A DNA stretch of 28,243 nt. It comes from a virus. This document shows, in pieces, positions 1-7,169 of this stretch. The stretch lies in IMG/VR virus record IMGVR_UViG_3300037485_000429, positions 1-28,243 of that record; one strand, 5' to 3'. The position numbers were made by a program, and so were the translations under genes. Numbering within the stretch: the stretch's first letter is position 1; each line of letters starts with the position of its first letter. Under the pieces are notes generated by a model, which made no database searches, was not told the DNA's origin, and worked only from the letters and a program-made list of their open reading frames with translations.

Positions 1-18
1 TAAGCAAACAATAAAACA

Positions 19-138
19 ATGGACACAAAAGACAAAATTTTAGCAGCAATTGGTGTTGTATTATCAATCGGTTTGAACGTTACAATTATTGGTGGTATTT
101 TTTATATTCTTTACCACTTTATTTCTAAATGGTGGTAA
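19..138 (+). CDS. Small single-pass membrane protein (39 aa), unknown function
   Basis: This 39-residue reading frame starts at an ATG after an A-rich leader and ends TGG-TGG-TAA. The first six residues are charged (MDTKDK). Residues about 7-35 are almost wholly hydrophobic, with two Gly pairs, and form one membrane segment; the tail is Lys-Trp-Trp. Its last 10 bases overlap the start of the terminase gene in another frame, which suggests translational coupling. A small membrane protein in a phage can be a holin, antiholin or superinfection-exclusion factor; nothing here decides between them. I do not recognise the family. Confidence 0.6.
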   Translation: MDTKDKILAAIGVVLSIGLNVTIIGGIFYILYHFISKWW

Positions 139-1445
139 ACCAACCCTATAAACCGACATACCTGCCGCGTCAAGTTGAAGCGTTGAACTTTCTAAATACT
201 GATAGCATCGTTGAACAGTTGTTATACGGTGGCGCGGCAGGGGGTGGGAAAACGAAGTTCGGTTGTATGTGGCAGATACAACGTCGTTTGAAGTACGCAG
301 GGACACGTTCTCTTATTGGACGTAGCAAATTAGACACGTTGAAAAAGACGACCTTAAACACGTTCTTTGAAACGGCTGAGGAATTCGGGTTGATAGCGAA
401 TAAACATTATACCTTCAACGGACAATCGAACGTGATTAAGTTCTTCAACGGAAGCGAAATAGTGCTAAAAGATTTGTTCGCTTATCCCTCAGATGTAAAT
501 TTTAACAGCCTCGGGTCGCTCGAAATTACTGATTATTTTATAGACGAATGTTCCGAAGTAACGGAAAAGGCGGTCAGCATTGTTCACTCTCGTTGCCGTT
601 TTAAGTTGAACGAATTTAACTTGATACCGAAAGGTTTCTTATCGTGTAACCCTGCGAAGGGTTGGCTTTATAATGAGTTCTACATCAAGAACAACAGGAA
701 CGAACTACCTTCACATCGCGCTTTTGTCCAAGCGTTACCGCAAGACAACCCCTTCCTTCCTGTTGCTTACATCGAATCGTTGCGTAGACTTCCAGAGTAC
801 GACCGCAAAAGACTTTTAGAAGGGAACTGGGAGTTCGACGACGACAGCGACAAGTTGTTCTCAACCGATAATTTGTTGCGTATGTTTCGCAATGAACTAA
901 TCGAAGGAAAGAAATATATCACCGCCGACATAGCGCGTTTTGGAAAGGACAGGACAATAATTTGCGTTTGGCACGGTCTAACGATCATTGATATAATTGA
1001 ACTTAATAGAGCGTCGTTAGATGAAGTAGTAAACAAGATACGTCTCGTAACAAAAGAACACAACATTTTGTTACAGGATGTTGTTGCAGATGAGGACGGA
1101 ATCGGTGCTGGAGTGGTTGATTTTCTTAAGTGTCGAGGGTTCGTCAATGGATCAAAACCAAAACAAGCGCAATACCAAAATCTAAAAAGCGAATGTTACT
1201 ACAAATTGGCTCAATATGTAGAGGAAAATAAGCTCACTATTTTAGTCAACGGACGCAAGGAACAAATCGTGAAAGAGCTGGAAATGATTAAGCGACACCG
1301 CGCAGACGTGGAAGGAAAGTTAATGGTAACACCGAAAGACGTAATCAAGAACCGCGAAGGAATTTCACCTGACGTTGCCGACGCTATCATGATGCGTATG
1401 TACTTTGAATTAAACCCTTCTTATGGACAGTATGTTGTAGGATAA
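129..1445 (+). CDS. terL: Terminase large subunit (DNA packaging ATPase/nuclease)
   Basis: The motor that pumps phage DNA into proheads and cuts it. The 438-aa length is usual for the family. The ATPase half shows a Walker A loop at residues 34-42 (GGAAGGGKT), a Walker B region ending in Asp139-Glu140 (DYFIDE), and a coupling motif SCNP at 172-175. The C-terminal nuclease half has the expected acidic residues: Asp267 in ITADIARFGKD, Asp321/Asp323 in VADEDGIG, and the Asp cluster of SPDVADA near 420. It is on the plus strand while the other virion genes are on the minus strand, and no small subunit is adjacent. The start is the ATG at 129, inside the end of the preceding small gene. Confidence 0.96.
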   Translation: MVVNQPYKPTYLPRQVEALNFLNTDSIVEQLLYGGAAGGGKTKFGCMWQIQRRLKYAGTRSLIGRSKLDTLKKTTLNTFFETAEEFGLIANKHYTFNGQSNVIKFFNGSEIVLKDLFAYPSDVNFNSLGSLEITDYFIDECSEVTEKAVSIVHSRCRFKLNEFNLIPKGFLSCNPAKGWLYNEFYIKNNRNELPSHRAFVQALPQDNPFLPVAYIESLRRLPEYDRKRLLEGNWEFDDDSDKLFSTDNLLRMFRNELIEGKKYITADIARFGKDRTIICVWHGLTIIDIIELNRASLDEVVNKIRLVTKEHNILLQDVVADEDGIGAGVVDFLKCRGFVNGSKPKQAQYQNLKSECYYKLAQYVEENKLTILVNGRKEQIVKELEMIKRHRADVEGKLMVTPKDVIKNREGISPDVADAIMMRMYFELNPSYGQYVVG

Positions 1446-1465
1446 AATAATTTAGCATACATTTA
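1435..1465 (+). promoter_or_regulatory. Weak Bacteroidota-like promoter
   Basis: TTG at 1435-1437, a 20-base spacer, then TACATTTA at 1458-1465, close to the Bacteroidota -7 box TAnnTTTG but with A for the final G. It overlaps the end of terL and lies just before the gene at 1470. The stretch TTTAGCATA (1451-1459) recurs at 23759. Confidence 0.3.
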
Positions 1466-1469
1466 CAAT

Positions 1470-1694
1470 ATGAAACAAACACCATTATACGAGTCTTTGA
1501 AAATGACTTACGAACGCGAACGCGAAATTGTTAATTCAATGGCGACGTACTTCCAACAAGGGAAGATATTAGGCGACATCTTGCTTGAACTTTCACAGCG
1601 CAAAGACATGAACGCAAAGGAGAAAATATACTTAGCGTTAATGATTGGAAACATGATGTCTAAAAATGGAACAAATGGCACAGAGCAAAACTAA
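1470..1694 (+). CDS. Hypothetical protein, 74 aa
   Basis: A mostly helical, Met- and Glu-rich small protein. It starts MKQTPLYESLKMTYERERE and carries a central predicted helix, with an MNAKEKIYLALMIGNMM stretch near the C-terminus. It follows terL by 24 bases behind an AT-rich spacer and overlaps the next gene by 29 bases (20 if the next gene starts at 1675). No enzyme motif or membrane segment is visible. Because it sits next to terL, a packaging role is possible but unproven. I do not recognise the family. Confidence 0.65.
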   Translation: MKQTPLYESLKMTYEREREIVNSMATYFQQGKILGDILLELSQRKDMNAKEKIYLALMIGNMMSKNGTNGTEQN

Positions 1695-1860
1695 AAAAGG
1701 TATCTGCGTGTACCTTCACAAAGACCTGTGGAACGAGATAGACGAGAAACGAGGTGAGAATAGTCGCAACATTTTTTTAAGCGAAGCTATCCAGTTCTCA
1801 ATGAAGTTCTTCGTTGAAGAATCTAAAGTAAAATTGAAAGAACAAACGTCGATAAAATAG
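1666..1860 (+). CDS. Ribbon-helix-helix-like small DNA-binding protein
   Basis: A 64-aa protein (61 aa if it starts at the second ATG, 1675, giving MAQSKTKK). After a basic N-terminus comes a short strand-like stretch GICVYLHKDLWNEIDEKRGE. It is followed by NSRNIFLSEAIQFSMKFF, which fits the strand-helix-turn-helix plan of MetJ/Arc-type repressors, where the strand enters the DNA major groove. The weak points are the short length and the lack of a fully conserved G-x-S/T-R turn. Its 3' end overlaps the convergent gene at 1823 by 38 bases. It may regulate the adjacent packaging or lysis genes. Confidence 0.6.
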   Translation: MEQMAQSKTKKGICVYLHKDLWNEIDEKRGENSRNIFLSEAIQFSMKFFVEESKVKLKEQTSIK

Positions 1861-2398
1861 CGACGGACGAACTAAAAACTAAAGCGTGGTTTCTGCGCTT
1901 TTTTTGTTTCTCCAATTTCTTTTTATCAGCATCCAAAGTGTTAATTTCTTCGCTCAACAACACCGTCTTTTGTTCATAAGCCCCAACGACTTCTTGTAAG
2001 TTGTTTATCTTTTCACCTTCAATGTTCAATTGTCCTTTGAGATTGTTAATTACAAGCGAATCGGAAGCAATAACGCTATCGCAACTGTTCACTAAATGGA
2101 TGACATCCACAATAGTAATAGTATCTCGAATAAGAATAGTAGAACGAGTTCTTTGATAGGTGGTTTTGGCTGTAAGTTGAGCATCTTCATACGTTCGAAG
2201 TTGTTTATAAAGTTCTATTTGTTCTTGAAGCAAGCGGTCGTATTCGCCAGCGTTGTAGTTTATGATGCTATCTTGCTTTTGAATTTCAGTTGTTGTATTA
2301 TTTGCAACAGGTCGTCCCCACCAATTCCAACATAACACCAACCAAAGGATTGACGTTCCAACGAACAACAGTATTGCTGCGAGTATATTTCTGTTCAT
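1823..2398 (-). CDS. Two-TM coiled-coil protein, possible spanin or lysis accessory
   Basis: A 191-aa protein with an N-terminal membrane segment (residues about 4-24, AAILLFVGTSILWLVLCWNW). A long polar middle rich in Gln, Glu, Leu and Lys follows, with heptad-like stretches at about 60-75 and 125-165. A second membrane segment lies at the C-terminus (about 172-191). A basic patch KKLEKQKKRR precedes the second segment. This plan, with membrane anchors at both ends of a periplasm-sized coiled coil, resembles phage spanins that fuse inner and outer membranes. Cys23 is preceded by Leu rather than a small residue, so a lipobox is doubtful. It is the last gene of the lysis cluster and overlaps the preceding gene by ATGA. 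A structural or holin-like role is also possible. Confidence 0.7.
   Translation of the reverse strand: MNRNILAAILLFVGTSILWLVLCWNWWGRPVANNTTTEIQKQDSIINYNAGEYDRLLQEQIELYKQLRTYEDAQLTAKTTYQRTRSTILIRDTITIVDVIHLVNSCDSVIASDSLVINNLKGQLNIEGEKINNLQEVVGAYEQKTVLLSEEINTLDADKKKLEKQKKRRNHALVFSSSVAILSTFVLSILL
1881..1908 (+). terminator. Rho-independent terminator for the terL operon
   Basis: A 6-bp stem AAAGCG/CGCTTT (1881-1886 with 1896-1901) with a 9-base loop, running into a T tract with one G break to about 1908. It lies 20 bases after the stop of the gene at 1666 and inside the coding end of the convergent gene 1823-2398. Confidence 0.6.
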
Positions 2399-3396
2399 AG
2401 TATTTGTCCTTCGTGTATTCTTAAATTCTTGACGCTGTAACTTCCATTTGTTCCTTTTTCAACAATAGCGAAGCCGTGATTGTACTTCGAATAAGGGTTG
2501 TAGTCAGGAGATAATTCGCTCAAGCAACCAACACCCCAACAAGTAATAAACTTTCCGTTAGCGTCCCTCTCGTTGTGTTCTGCTGTCTGGTGATGATGTC
2601 CGCAAAGCGCGGACACCTTCGTTTTCATAAACAACCCACGCGCCACGTTGACAGACGGAAGGAATTGCTTTCCAAATTCATGCCCGTGAAAGATAGACAA
2701 CTTACCGATGTTTAACTTGCTCTTGCCGTCAATCCACGTTATATTGTGTTTGTCTAAATGACAAAGCGAAGCAAAGTCGAACGCGTCAATGTCGAACAAT
2801 TCGGGTGCTTTAACTCTCATGTAACGCCAGTATCGTTCTTCGTGGTTGCCTTCTTTGTAGTAAATGTGAGCTGAGGGAAATTGAACTCGTAATGTGTCAA
2901 CGAATTGACGCATCGCGTACAACTCGTCTTTGAATTTTCTTTTGCGTGGATCCTTAACAAAGTCGCTAATCATGTGACAGTCTAACGCGTCACCATTTAG
3001 AATGACAGCGTCACACCCTTGACGAACTCCTTCATTTATTGCAACCGTTAACGCTTCGTTGTCTTGATAGGGAATGTGAACGTCGCAAAGAATTAAAAAC
3101 TTCGTTCCCTTCACTTCAACGTGTCTACGCTTTTTGGCGTAAGACTTTGGAAGTGCAAACGGGTTGAGTGGTCGAGGTTTTGCGTCGTAAAGAGATTTGT
3201 CAGCAGCATTTTTTCTATCCATTTTTCCCTTCTGACCGCGAATAATACGAACGTAATTTCTCGCGTCTTCGGTGTCTTTGTAAACTTCTGGATATTCTGC
3301 AAACAATTTCTTCGCAAGAGTTAGCGAAGGGGTGTTGAGAAACTTACTGCACGTTTCCTGTGCTATCTGTCGTGCTGCTGTCGTTGGTCGTGCCAT
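2395..3396 (-). CDS. Calcineurin-like metallophosphoesterase with N-terminal extension
   Basis: A dinuclear-metal phosphoesterase. Counting from the ATG at 3396 (333 aa), the five family blocks are complete: D-V-H at 105-107, GDALD at 135-139, GNHE at 183-186, HGH at 237-239 and GHHH at 266-269. The first 70 or so residues lie outside the catalytic fold. They are basic and look like a small helical DNA-binding region (MARPTTAARQIAQET, then a DARNYVRIIRG stretch). A longer reading would begin at a TTG (3423), which I do not favour. It overlaps the upstream membrane-protein gene by 53 bases. Substrate is unknown; DNA ends, cyclic nucleotides or protein phosphates are all possible for this fold. 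Confidence 0.88.
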   Translation of the reverse strand: MARPTTAARQIAQETCSKFLNTPSLTLAKKLFAEYPEVYKDTEDARNYVRIIRGQKGKMDRKNAADKSLYDAKPRPLNPFALPKSYAKKRRHVEVKGTKFLILCDVHIPYQDNEALTVAINEGVRQGCDAVILNGDALDCHMISDFVKDPRKRKFKDELYAMRQFVDTLRVQFPSAHIYYKEGNHEERYWRYMRVKAPELFDIDAFDFASLCHLDKHNITWIDGKSKLNIGKLSIFHGHEFGKQFLPSVNVARGLFMKTKVSALCGHHHQTAEHNERDANGKFITCWGVGCLSELSPDYNPYSKYNHGFAIVEKGTNGSYSVKNLRIHEGQIL

Positions 3397-3613
3397 TCTT
3401 TGCTTGTTTAGTGAATCTTTCAATTACCGTTCCTGTGAACAAACCACCTGTCAACAACGCGAGTGTGTCAAACATCGCAAGGGGACAAACGTAATGTGTA
3501 AACGTTGCAACGTAACTCAAAACAATTAAGTTGATTACAACAAATATAGCAATAACTCGCTTACTTGAAACTTTTGAACACGATGTTAACAAAGACTTGA
3601 ACCAATCCTTCAT
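3344..3613 (-). CDS. Small two-TM membrane protein, holin candidate
   Basis: An 89-aa protein. Residues about 17-41 (SKRVIAIFVVINLIVLSYVA) and about 47-63 (AMFDTLALLTGGLFTGTVI) are hydrophobic, and the tail is polar and Thr/Ser/Asn-rich. Two membrane spans, a charged end and a position between lysozyme and phosphoesterase fit a class II type holin. It overlaps both neighbours: its start overlaps the stop of the preceding gene by ATGA, and its end runs 53 bases into the phosphoesterase gene. No sequence motif proves the holin function. Confidence 0.7.
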   Translation of the reverse strand: MKDWFKSLLTSCSKVSSKRVIAIFVVINLIVLSYVATFTHYVCPLAMFDTLALLTGGLFTGTVIERFTKQAKNGTTNDSSTTDSTGNVQ

Positions 3614-3858
3614 AATAACTTAATGATAAACTGAACGATTAAGCCACCAACTACACCAGCAGCGGTTGCAATACCACCCAAACGAGCGACCTGCAAGCGT
3701 TGGTTCTGAATATACTTGTCGTGCTTTTGAACCTTACTCACAAGACCTTCAATTTTCATTTCGTCGTCACCAATAAGAACGTGATAGATGCGGTCTATCT
3801 TCTTATTCATTTCCTGCAGCTCTTCGTGTATCAATTGAATCTCGGTTTCTGTGTTCAT
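3610..3858 (-). CDS. Coiled-coil plus C-terminal TM protein (XhlA-like plan)
   Basis: Read from the ATG at 3858 it has 82 residues. Residues 1-40 are a charged amphipathic helix (MNTETEIQLIHEELQEMNKK and on), then a basic linker, then a Gly/Ala/Val/Ile membrane segment ending IVQFIIKLL. This is the layout of XhlA/hemolysin-like lysis accessory proteins. The start at 3858 is chosen because it falls two bases after the lysozyme stop (TGAGATG); an upstream ATG at 3891 would lie inside the lysozyme gene. It overlaps the holin candidate by ATGA. A role in lysis is inferred from order. Confidence 0.7.
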   Translation of the reverse strand: MNTETEIQLIHEELQEMNKKIDRIYHVLIGDDEMKIEGLVSKVQKHDKYIQNQRLQVARLGGIATAAGVVGGLIVQFIIKLL

Positions 3859-3859
3859 C

Positions 3860-4303
3860 TCACTTGAAGTATAGTTGTATCTCAGCTTCACGACGCTTCA
3901 CTAATCCTGCAAGAATCTTTCCACCACCCTTGTTCCATAAACGGAATGAATCGGCTATCGTTGCGTCTGTTGGGTTGACGTTTAATTTCTTGAATACCGA
4001 AGAACGTTTGAACCCACCCGTTCCGATGTTGTACGCAAGTGAAACACACGCACTAAATTGGTTTTCGTTGAGTGGTTGTAAAATAAAGGGAGTGATTGAA
4101 ACTGCGAACTGGTCAATTATAAACTTCGCCAATTCGTCAGCACGTTGCTGAGTGATTACGTCGCCTTCTTTAACCTTATCTCCGTTCTCGTAGAAAGTAT
4201 TTCCAAAGCCAATTGTCCACACGTTAGCAGGACATTTGTACGCCTTCAATCGACAACCTTCAAAACGCTTTATAAGAGCGTAACCTTCAGCATTAACTTT
4301 CAT
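3860..4303 (-). CDS. Endolysin, T4-type lysozyme (glycoside hydrolase family 24)
   Basis: A muramidase that cuts the bond between N-acetylmuramic acid and N-acetylglucosamine in peptidoglycan. It has 147 aa, with the catalytic Glu15 in RFEGCRLKAYK, then C24 and T30 in CPANVWTIGFGNT. This keeps the E-8-[D/C]-5-T spacing of phage lysozymes, with Cys in place of Asp. A second block, LSLAYNIGTGGFKRS-type, lies mid-protein, and the usual GLVKRREAEIQLY closes the fold. No signal peptide or SAR segment is seen at the N-terminus, so it should need a holin, and candidates follow directly downstream. Confidence 0.95.
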   Translation of the reverse strand: MKVNAEGYALIKRFEGCRLKAYKCPANVWTIGFGNTFYENGDKVKEGDVITQQRADELAKFIIDQFAVSITPFILQPLNENQFSACVSLAYNIGTGGFKRSSVFKKLNVNPTDATIADSFRLWNKGGGKILAGLVKRREAEIQLYFK

Positions 4304-4409
4304 TCACCAATCTTTTTATTTGTTTCTCTTTTCGAATAAGATATTTACGAAATTTTTCTTCGTAGACCTTTTGTTTTACCATGTCTTTCTTGCGTCCCCT
4401 TGTAGCCAT
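4293..4409 (-). CDS. Very small basic protein, 38 aa
   Basis: Starts ATG at 4409 with MATRGRKKDMVKQKVYEEK and ends with stop TAA at 4293. About a third of the residues are Lys or Arg, with no membrane segment. It fits the gap between connector and lysozyme genes: 15 bases after the connector stop, and overlapping the lysozyme start by 11 bases. That fit to the operon is the main evidence that it is translated. Nucleic-acid binding is possible from its charge; I do not recognise it. Confidence 0.5.
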   Translation of the reverse strand: MATRGRKKDMVKQKVYEEKFRKYLIRKEKQIKRLVNES

Positions 4410-4424
4410 GTGTTTTTGTATTCG

Positions 4425-4997
4425 TTATCTAAACCACCCCAAGCCAATTCTTCTGTATTCGTATGGTCGTCTATCGCCTCCAGAACTAATCTCGAAAGCG
4501 TTCGAAGGATACACATTTGTTTGTGACCATATTTGATTTGTCGTGTTTGTCATGTATTCGGGAAAGTCACTTGAGTTATGACACAAATAATCGACCATGC
4601 GTTGCGTGTAAAACATAGCTTGTTGTCTTGCTTGATCGCGGTAGTTCTGTAAGTCGGTTTGACTTATTGGTGTAGTGTCTTCGCTTGTGCGAATTACTAA
4701 ACTTCCGTTGTCCGTTTTAACGTACAAATGCGGAAGCACTTCGTACATAGTCCACCACATTATCATTCGACGCAAGTAATTGTCAAGAAGGGTTGCGTAT
4801 GCGCCCGTAATGTCATCGTTCACAACATCTTCTTTGATGCGGTTGTAAAGGTCAGTTCCTAAATACAACTGTGCGTACTTGTCCTGCGACAAATAGATAG
4901 CAGGGTATAAAAGCAACGGGTCAACGCTTCCGTTAATCCATGTATATTTTTTAATATAGTTTTCGTCAATGAGTAGAACTTCGGGTTGTAGTGCCAT
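4425..4997 (-). CDS. Head-tail connector/virion structural protein (DUF6712-like)
   Basis: A 190-aa mostly helical protein. Its order of features is: acidic start with LLIDENYIKKYT, a LYPAIYLSQDKYAQLYLGTDLYNRI block, a hydrophobic WWTMYEVLPHLYV block, and an Arg-rich end RRPYEYRRIGLGWFR. The early stretch, where a residue run is followed by an I-x-x-A/S-Q-D-x-Y-x-x-x-x-LGTDLY pattern, is typical of neck/adaptor proteins of Bacteroidota phages (DUF6712-type, from memory). It lies directly after the portal gene with an 8-base gap, the usual place for a connector. Confidence 0.7.
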   Translation of the reverse strand: MALQPEVLLIDENYIKKYTWINGSVDPLLLYPAIYLSQDKYAQLYLGTDLYNRIKEDVVNDDITGAYATLLDNYLRRMIMWWTMYEVLPHLYVKTDNGSLVIRTSEDTTPISQTDLQNYRDQARQQAMFYTQRMVDYLCHNSSDFPEYMTNTTNQIWSQTNVYPSNAFEISSGGDRRPYEYRRIGLGWFR

Positions 4998-5005
4998 TGT
5001 AGTTT

Positions 5006-6709
5006 TTATTTATATTTTAAAGATGCTCTGTTGGGCATATCGTTAGGACGAACCGCTTCTTCGCCTTTTGGAAATAGTTCGTTTGCAACACCGCCTGTTA
5101 CAACTCTGTCGTTGTTCAATCCGTCGTTAGGAAGGAAGCGTCCTTTCTCTCTTTTTCGTACAAAGACTTTTCTAAACCACGCGTGGCGACAATAGACACC
5201 GCCTTTAAAAATAAACAAATTATAGCTACTTTGCCCTTGTGGTGCAAACTCTCCGTTTACTCCCGCGTCGCTCATGTCTTGAATATCTTCGTAACGAAAC
5301 AGCGCGCCTGCCTTTGACAGCCCAACCATTTCTTGACAAAAATCGCGTGTAACAATTTCGCCGTCTTTGTAAGTAAAATTCTTTGAATAGTAGTAGCGAA
5401 CTTTATACAATCCAGTGTCAAGTTCTTTGCTTACTTCGTCGGGGTTGTCGTAACCGCGAACACTCATAAACTCGGTGCGGTAGTTTTCTTCGCATTCTGG
5501 ATTAGTTACTTCTTCGTCGGATAGCAACTGCCATTCTTCTTCGTCTATGTATTCCGCTTTCTCTTTGAGATAAGCCAACCACAACGCGCTATCTTCTGCG
5601 CTTATTTTATTCTCAGCAGCAACTACTTTTTTTTTTAACTCAGCAGTTTGAACCGTTGGTTGAACAACAACTACTTCGTCGAAAACGCTGTTCATTTCAA
5701 TCTTCAAATCGCTTCCAAGAATAGGCGCGAATGTGTTTGTTATGATGCGTTGGTATGGCTTAATAACTTGCGTGTTAAAAATTTCCATACCCACAATCAT
5801 TTCGTCTTTGTTAGAACCGAAGCCGTTTGCATCTCTGATTCCGTGAATCAATGGAGACACAACGCGGTGTCCTACCATGATTTGCTTCGCTGTTTCTTCT
5901 GATAAAAATTGATATTGCTTGTCAGCGTCCGACAAAGGAAAGTCTTGTATTTGTGGTGCGCGTGTAGGATCTTCGTTGAAGGTCATTAAGAACTTCCCTG
6001 CGTTACTTGCACCGCTCAATCTTTCTTCCCATTCGCGACGTATTGCCTCGCGTTCTTCTTTCTGCGGAATGCCGTTTAAGAAGTTAATAATGAATGAAGG
6101 AAATAAACCATTTAAGATATTGTTGACGTGGTACAACCCCATTTGATAAGACAATTCAACGTAGTTCAACGCACCGAAATAGTCGGGTTTCGCATAGTAC
6201 GAAGAACCTGCCATCATTCCGTGAGCGTAAATAACTTGACGCGGTTGTTCTTCAGCTTGTGAAGGATTGAACGCAGGGATAAATTCGGGCTTTCCTTTTT
6301 TGCTTCGTGTGTTAGCCCAGTCTTTTGAATACCAAATTCCTGTTATGTCGTCTTCTTCTTTGTCGTATGCAAGGCGACAGTTCTCAAAAGGCAAGTGATT
6401 GATTTTAACAACGCGTGTAAAGTCCATCGACCATATCACTTCGGCAACAAACGCACCTTGTAGTTTTAAGTCGAACGCGATACCTTGCAAAGCGTTGTCG
6501 AGAATCGTTCCTGTTCCTTGTCCTTCAATCATGTAAGCAATTGAGTTCGTCAATGCGTTATGAATAGGACTATTATAATAAAGCGTGATTAAATGCTGTG
6601 GAAATAAGTTGTTGAAACCGTAGTCAATCCAACCGCTGCGGTTTTCTTTTTCAACCGCTTCAACTGGTTGGTATGCTGAAAGGTTTATCGCTTGTATATT
6701 ATTTTCCAT
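5006..6709 (-). CDS. Portal protein
   Basis: The dodecameric ring through which DNA enters and leaves the capsid. Read from the ATG at 6709 (567 aa); a GTG nine bases upstream is less likely, because 6709 falls directly after the preceding stop. The N-terminal half has portal-type blocks: NRSGWIDYGFNNLFPQHL, then a YYNSPIHNALTNSIAYMIEG helix. In mid-protein is the clamp/crown region with FLSEETAKQIMVGHRVVSPLIHGI. The last 180 or so residues, after a KKKVVAAENKISAE helix, look like a separate added domain with several Tyr- and Gly-rich stretches. It is followed by the connector gene. Confidence 0.85.
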   Translation of the reverse strand: MENNIQAINLSAYQPVEAVEKENRSGWIDYGFNNLFPQHLITLYYNSPIHNALTNSIAYMIEGQGTGTILDNALQGIAFDLKLQGAFVAEVIWSMDFTRVVKINHLPFENCRLAYDKEEDDITGIWYSKDWANTRSKKGKPEFIPAFNPSQAEEQPRQVIYAHGMMAGSSYYAKPDYFGALNYVELSYQMGLYHVNNILNGLFPSFIINFLNGIPQKEEREAIRREWEERLSGASNAGKFLMTFNEDPTRAPQIQDFPLSDADKQYQFLSEETAKQIMVGHRVVSPLIHGIRDANGFGSNKDEMIVGMEIFNTQVIKPYQRIITNTFAPILGSDLKIEMNSVFDEVVVVQPTVQTAELKKKVVAAENKISAEDSALWLAYLKEKAEYIDEEEWQLLSDEEVTNPECEENYRTEFMSVRGYDNPDEVSKELDTGLYKVRYYYSKNFTYKDGEIVTRDFCQEMVGLSKAGALFRYEDIQDMSDAGVNGEFAPQGQSSYNLFIFKGGVYCRHAWFRKVFVRKREKGRFLPNDGLNNDRVVTGGVANELFPKGEEAVRPNDMPNRASLKYK

Positions 6710-6710
6710 T

Positions 6711-7094
6711 TTATGCACCTGTATAAATTACGTCAACGGGAATCGTTGGCGAAGAAACGTCGAAGTAAATTGTTCCGTCTTGAAGTATCATCGAGCCACG
6801 CTCAACAAGTCCAACAACGGAAGCGTCTGTTGGATCTAAATTGTCGTCGCTGTTTTGACCGTACACATCGTACTTGTATTTGCCAGCGTCAGTTAGTCCA
6901 ACTGTTGTCAAACGTATTTTAGTAACACGTTCGTTTTCGTCTATGACTTCTACGACCTGTGCGAGTTGTTCGCCTGTCATTTCGTATGTCATAACAAGAA
7001 GGTAATATGTGAATGCAACATTGAAGAAAGCGCGTCCTTCGTCTAACGAAAGCCACGCGTATTGATTCGCAGTATTTGTATTCAGATAAACCAT
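6711..7094 (-). CDS. Virion structural protein, 127 aa, beta-rich
   Basis: The protein begins MVYLNTNTANQYAWLSLDEG and is rich in Val, Thr and Tyr in alternating patterns. A TTVGLTDAGKYKYDVYGQN stretch and a SMILQDGTIYFDV end give it the look of an Ig-like or jelly-roll virion domain. It lies between the tail-tube-like gene and the portal gene, one base from the portal start. It may be a minor head or tail component or a decoration protein. The AT-rich leader with AAACAAATAAA 5' of the start matches that of the capsid gene. No exact family is assigned. Confidence 0.65.
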   Translation of the reverse strand: MVYLNTNTANQYAWLSLDEGRAFFNVAFTYYLLVMTYEMTGEQLAQVVEVIDENERVTKIRLTTVGLTDAGKYKYDVYGQNSDDNLDPTDASVVGLVERGSMILQDGTIYFDVSSPTIPVDVIYTGA

Positions 7095-7129
7095 TCTATC
7101 CTTTTATTTGTTTGCTAAAATTACATCAC

Positions 7130-7150
7130 AGAGGGACGCTTTGCCCCTCT
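7130..7150. terminator. Intergenic hairpin between two virion genes
   Basis: AGAGGG/CCCTCT stem (7130-7135 with 7145-7150), 9-base loop. There is no good T run on the minus-strand side, so it may act as an mRNA stability or processing hairpin rather than a strong terminator. Confidence 0.35.
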
Positions 7151-7169
7151 ATGTGTAAAAGTTTTTTGA

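Noticed and set aside
767-1147. Minus-strand frame of 126 codons inside terL
   Set aside because: Antisense shadow of a clear gene, Ser/Thr/Arg-rich, no motif.
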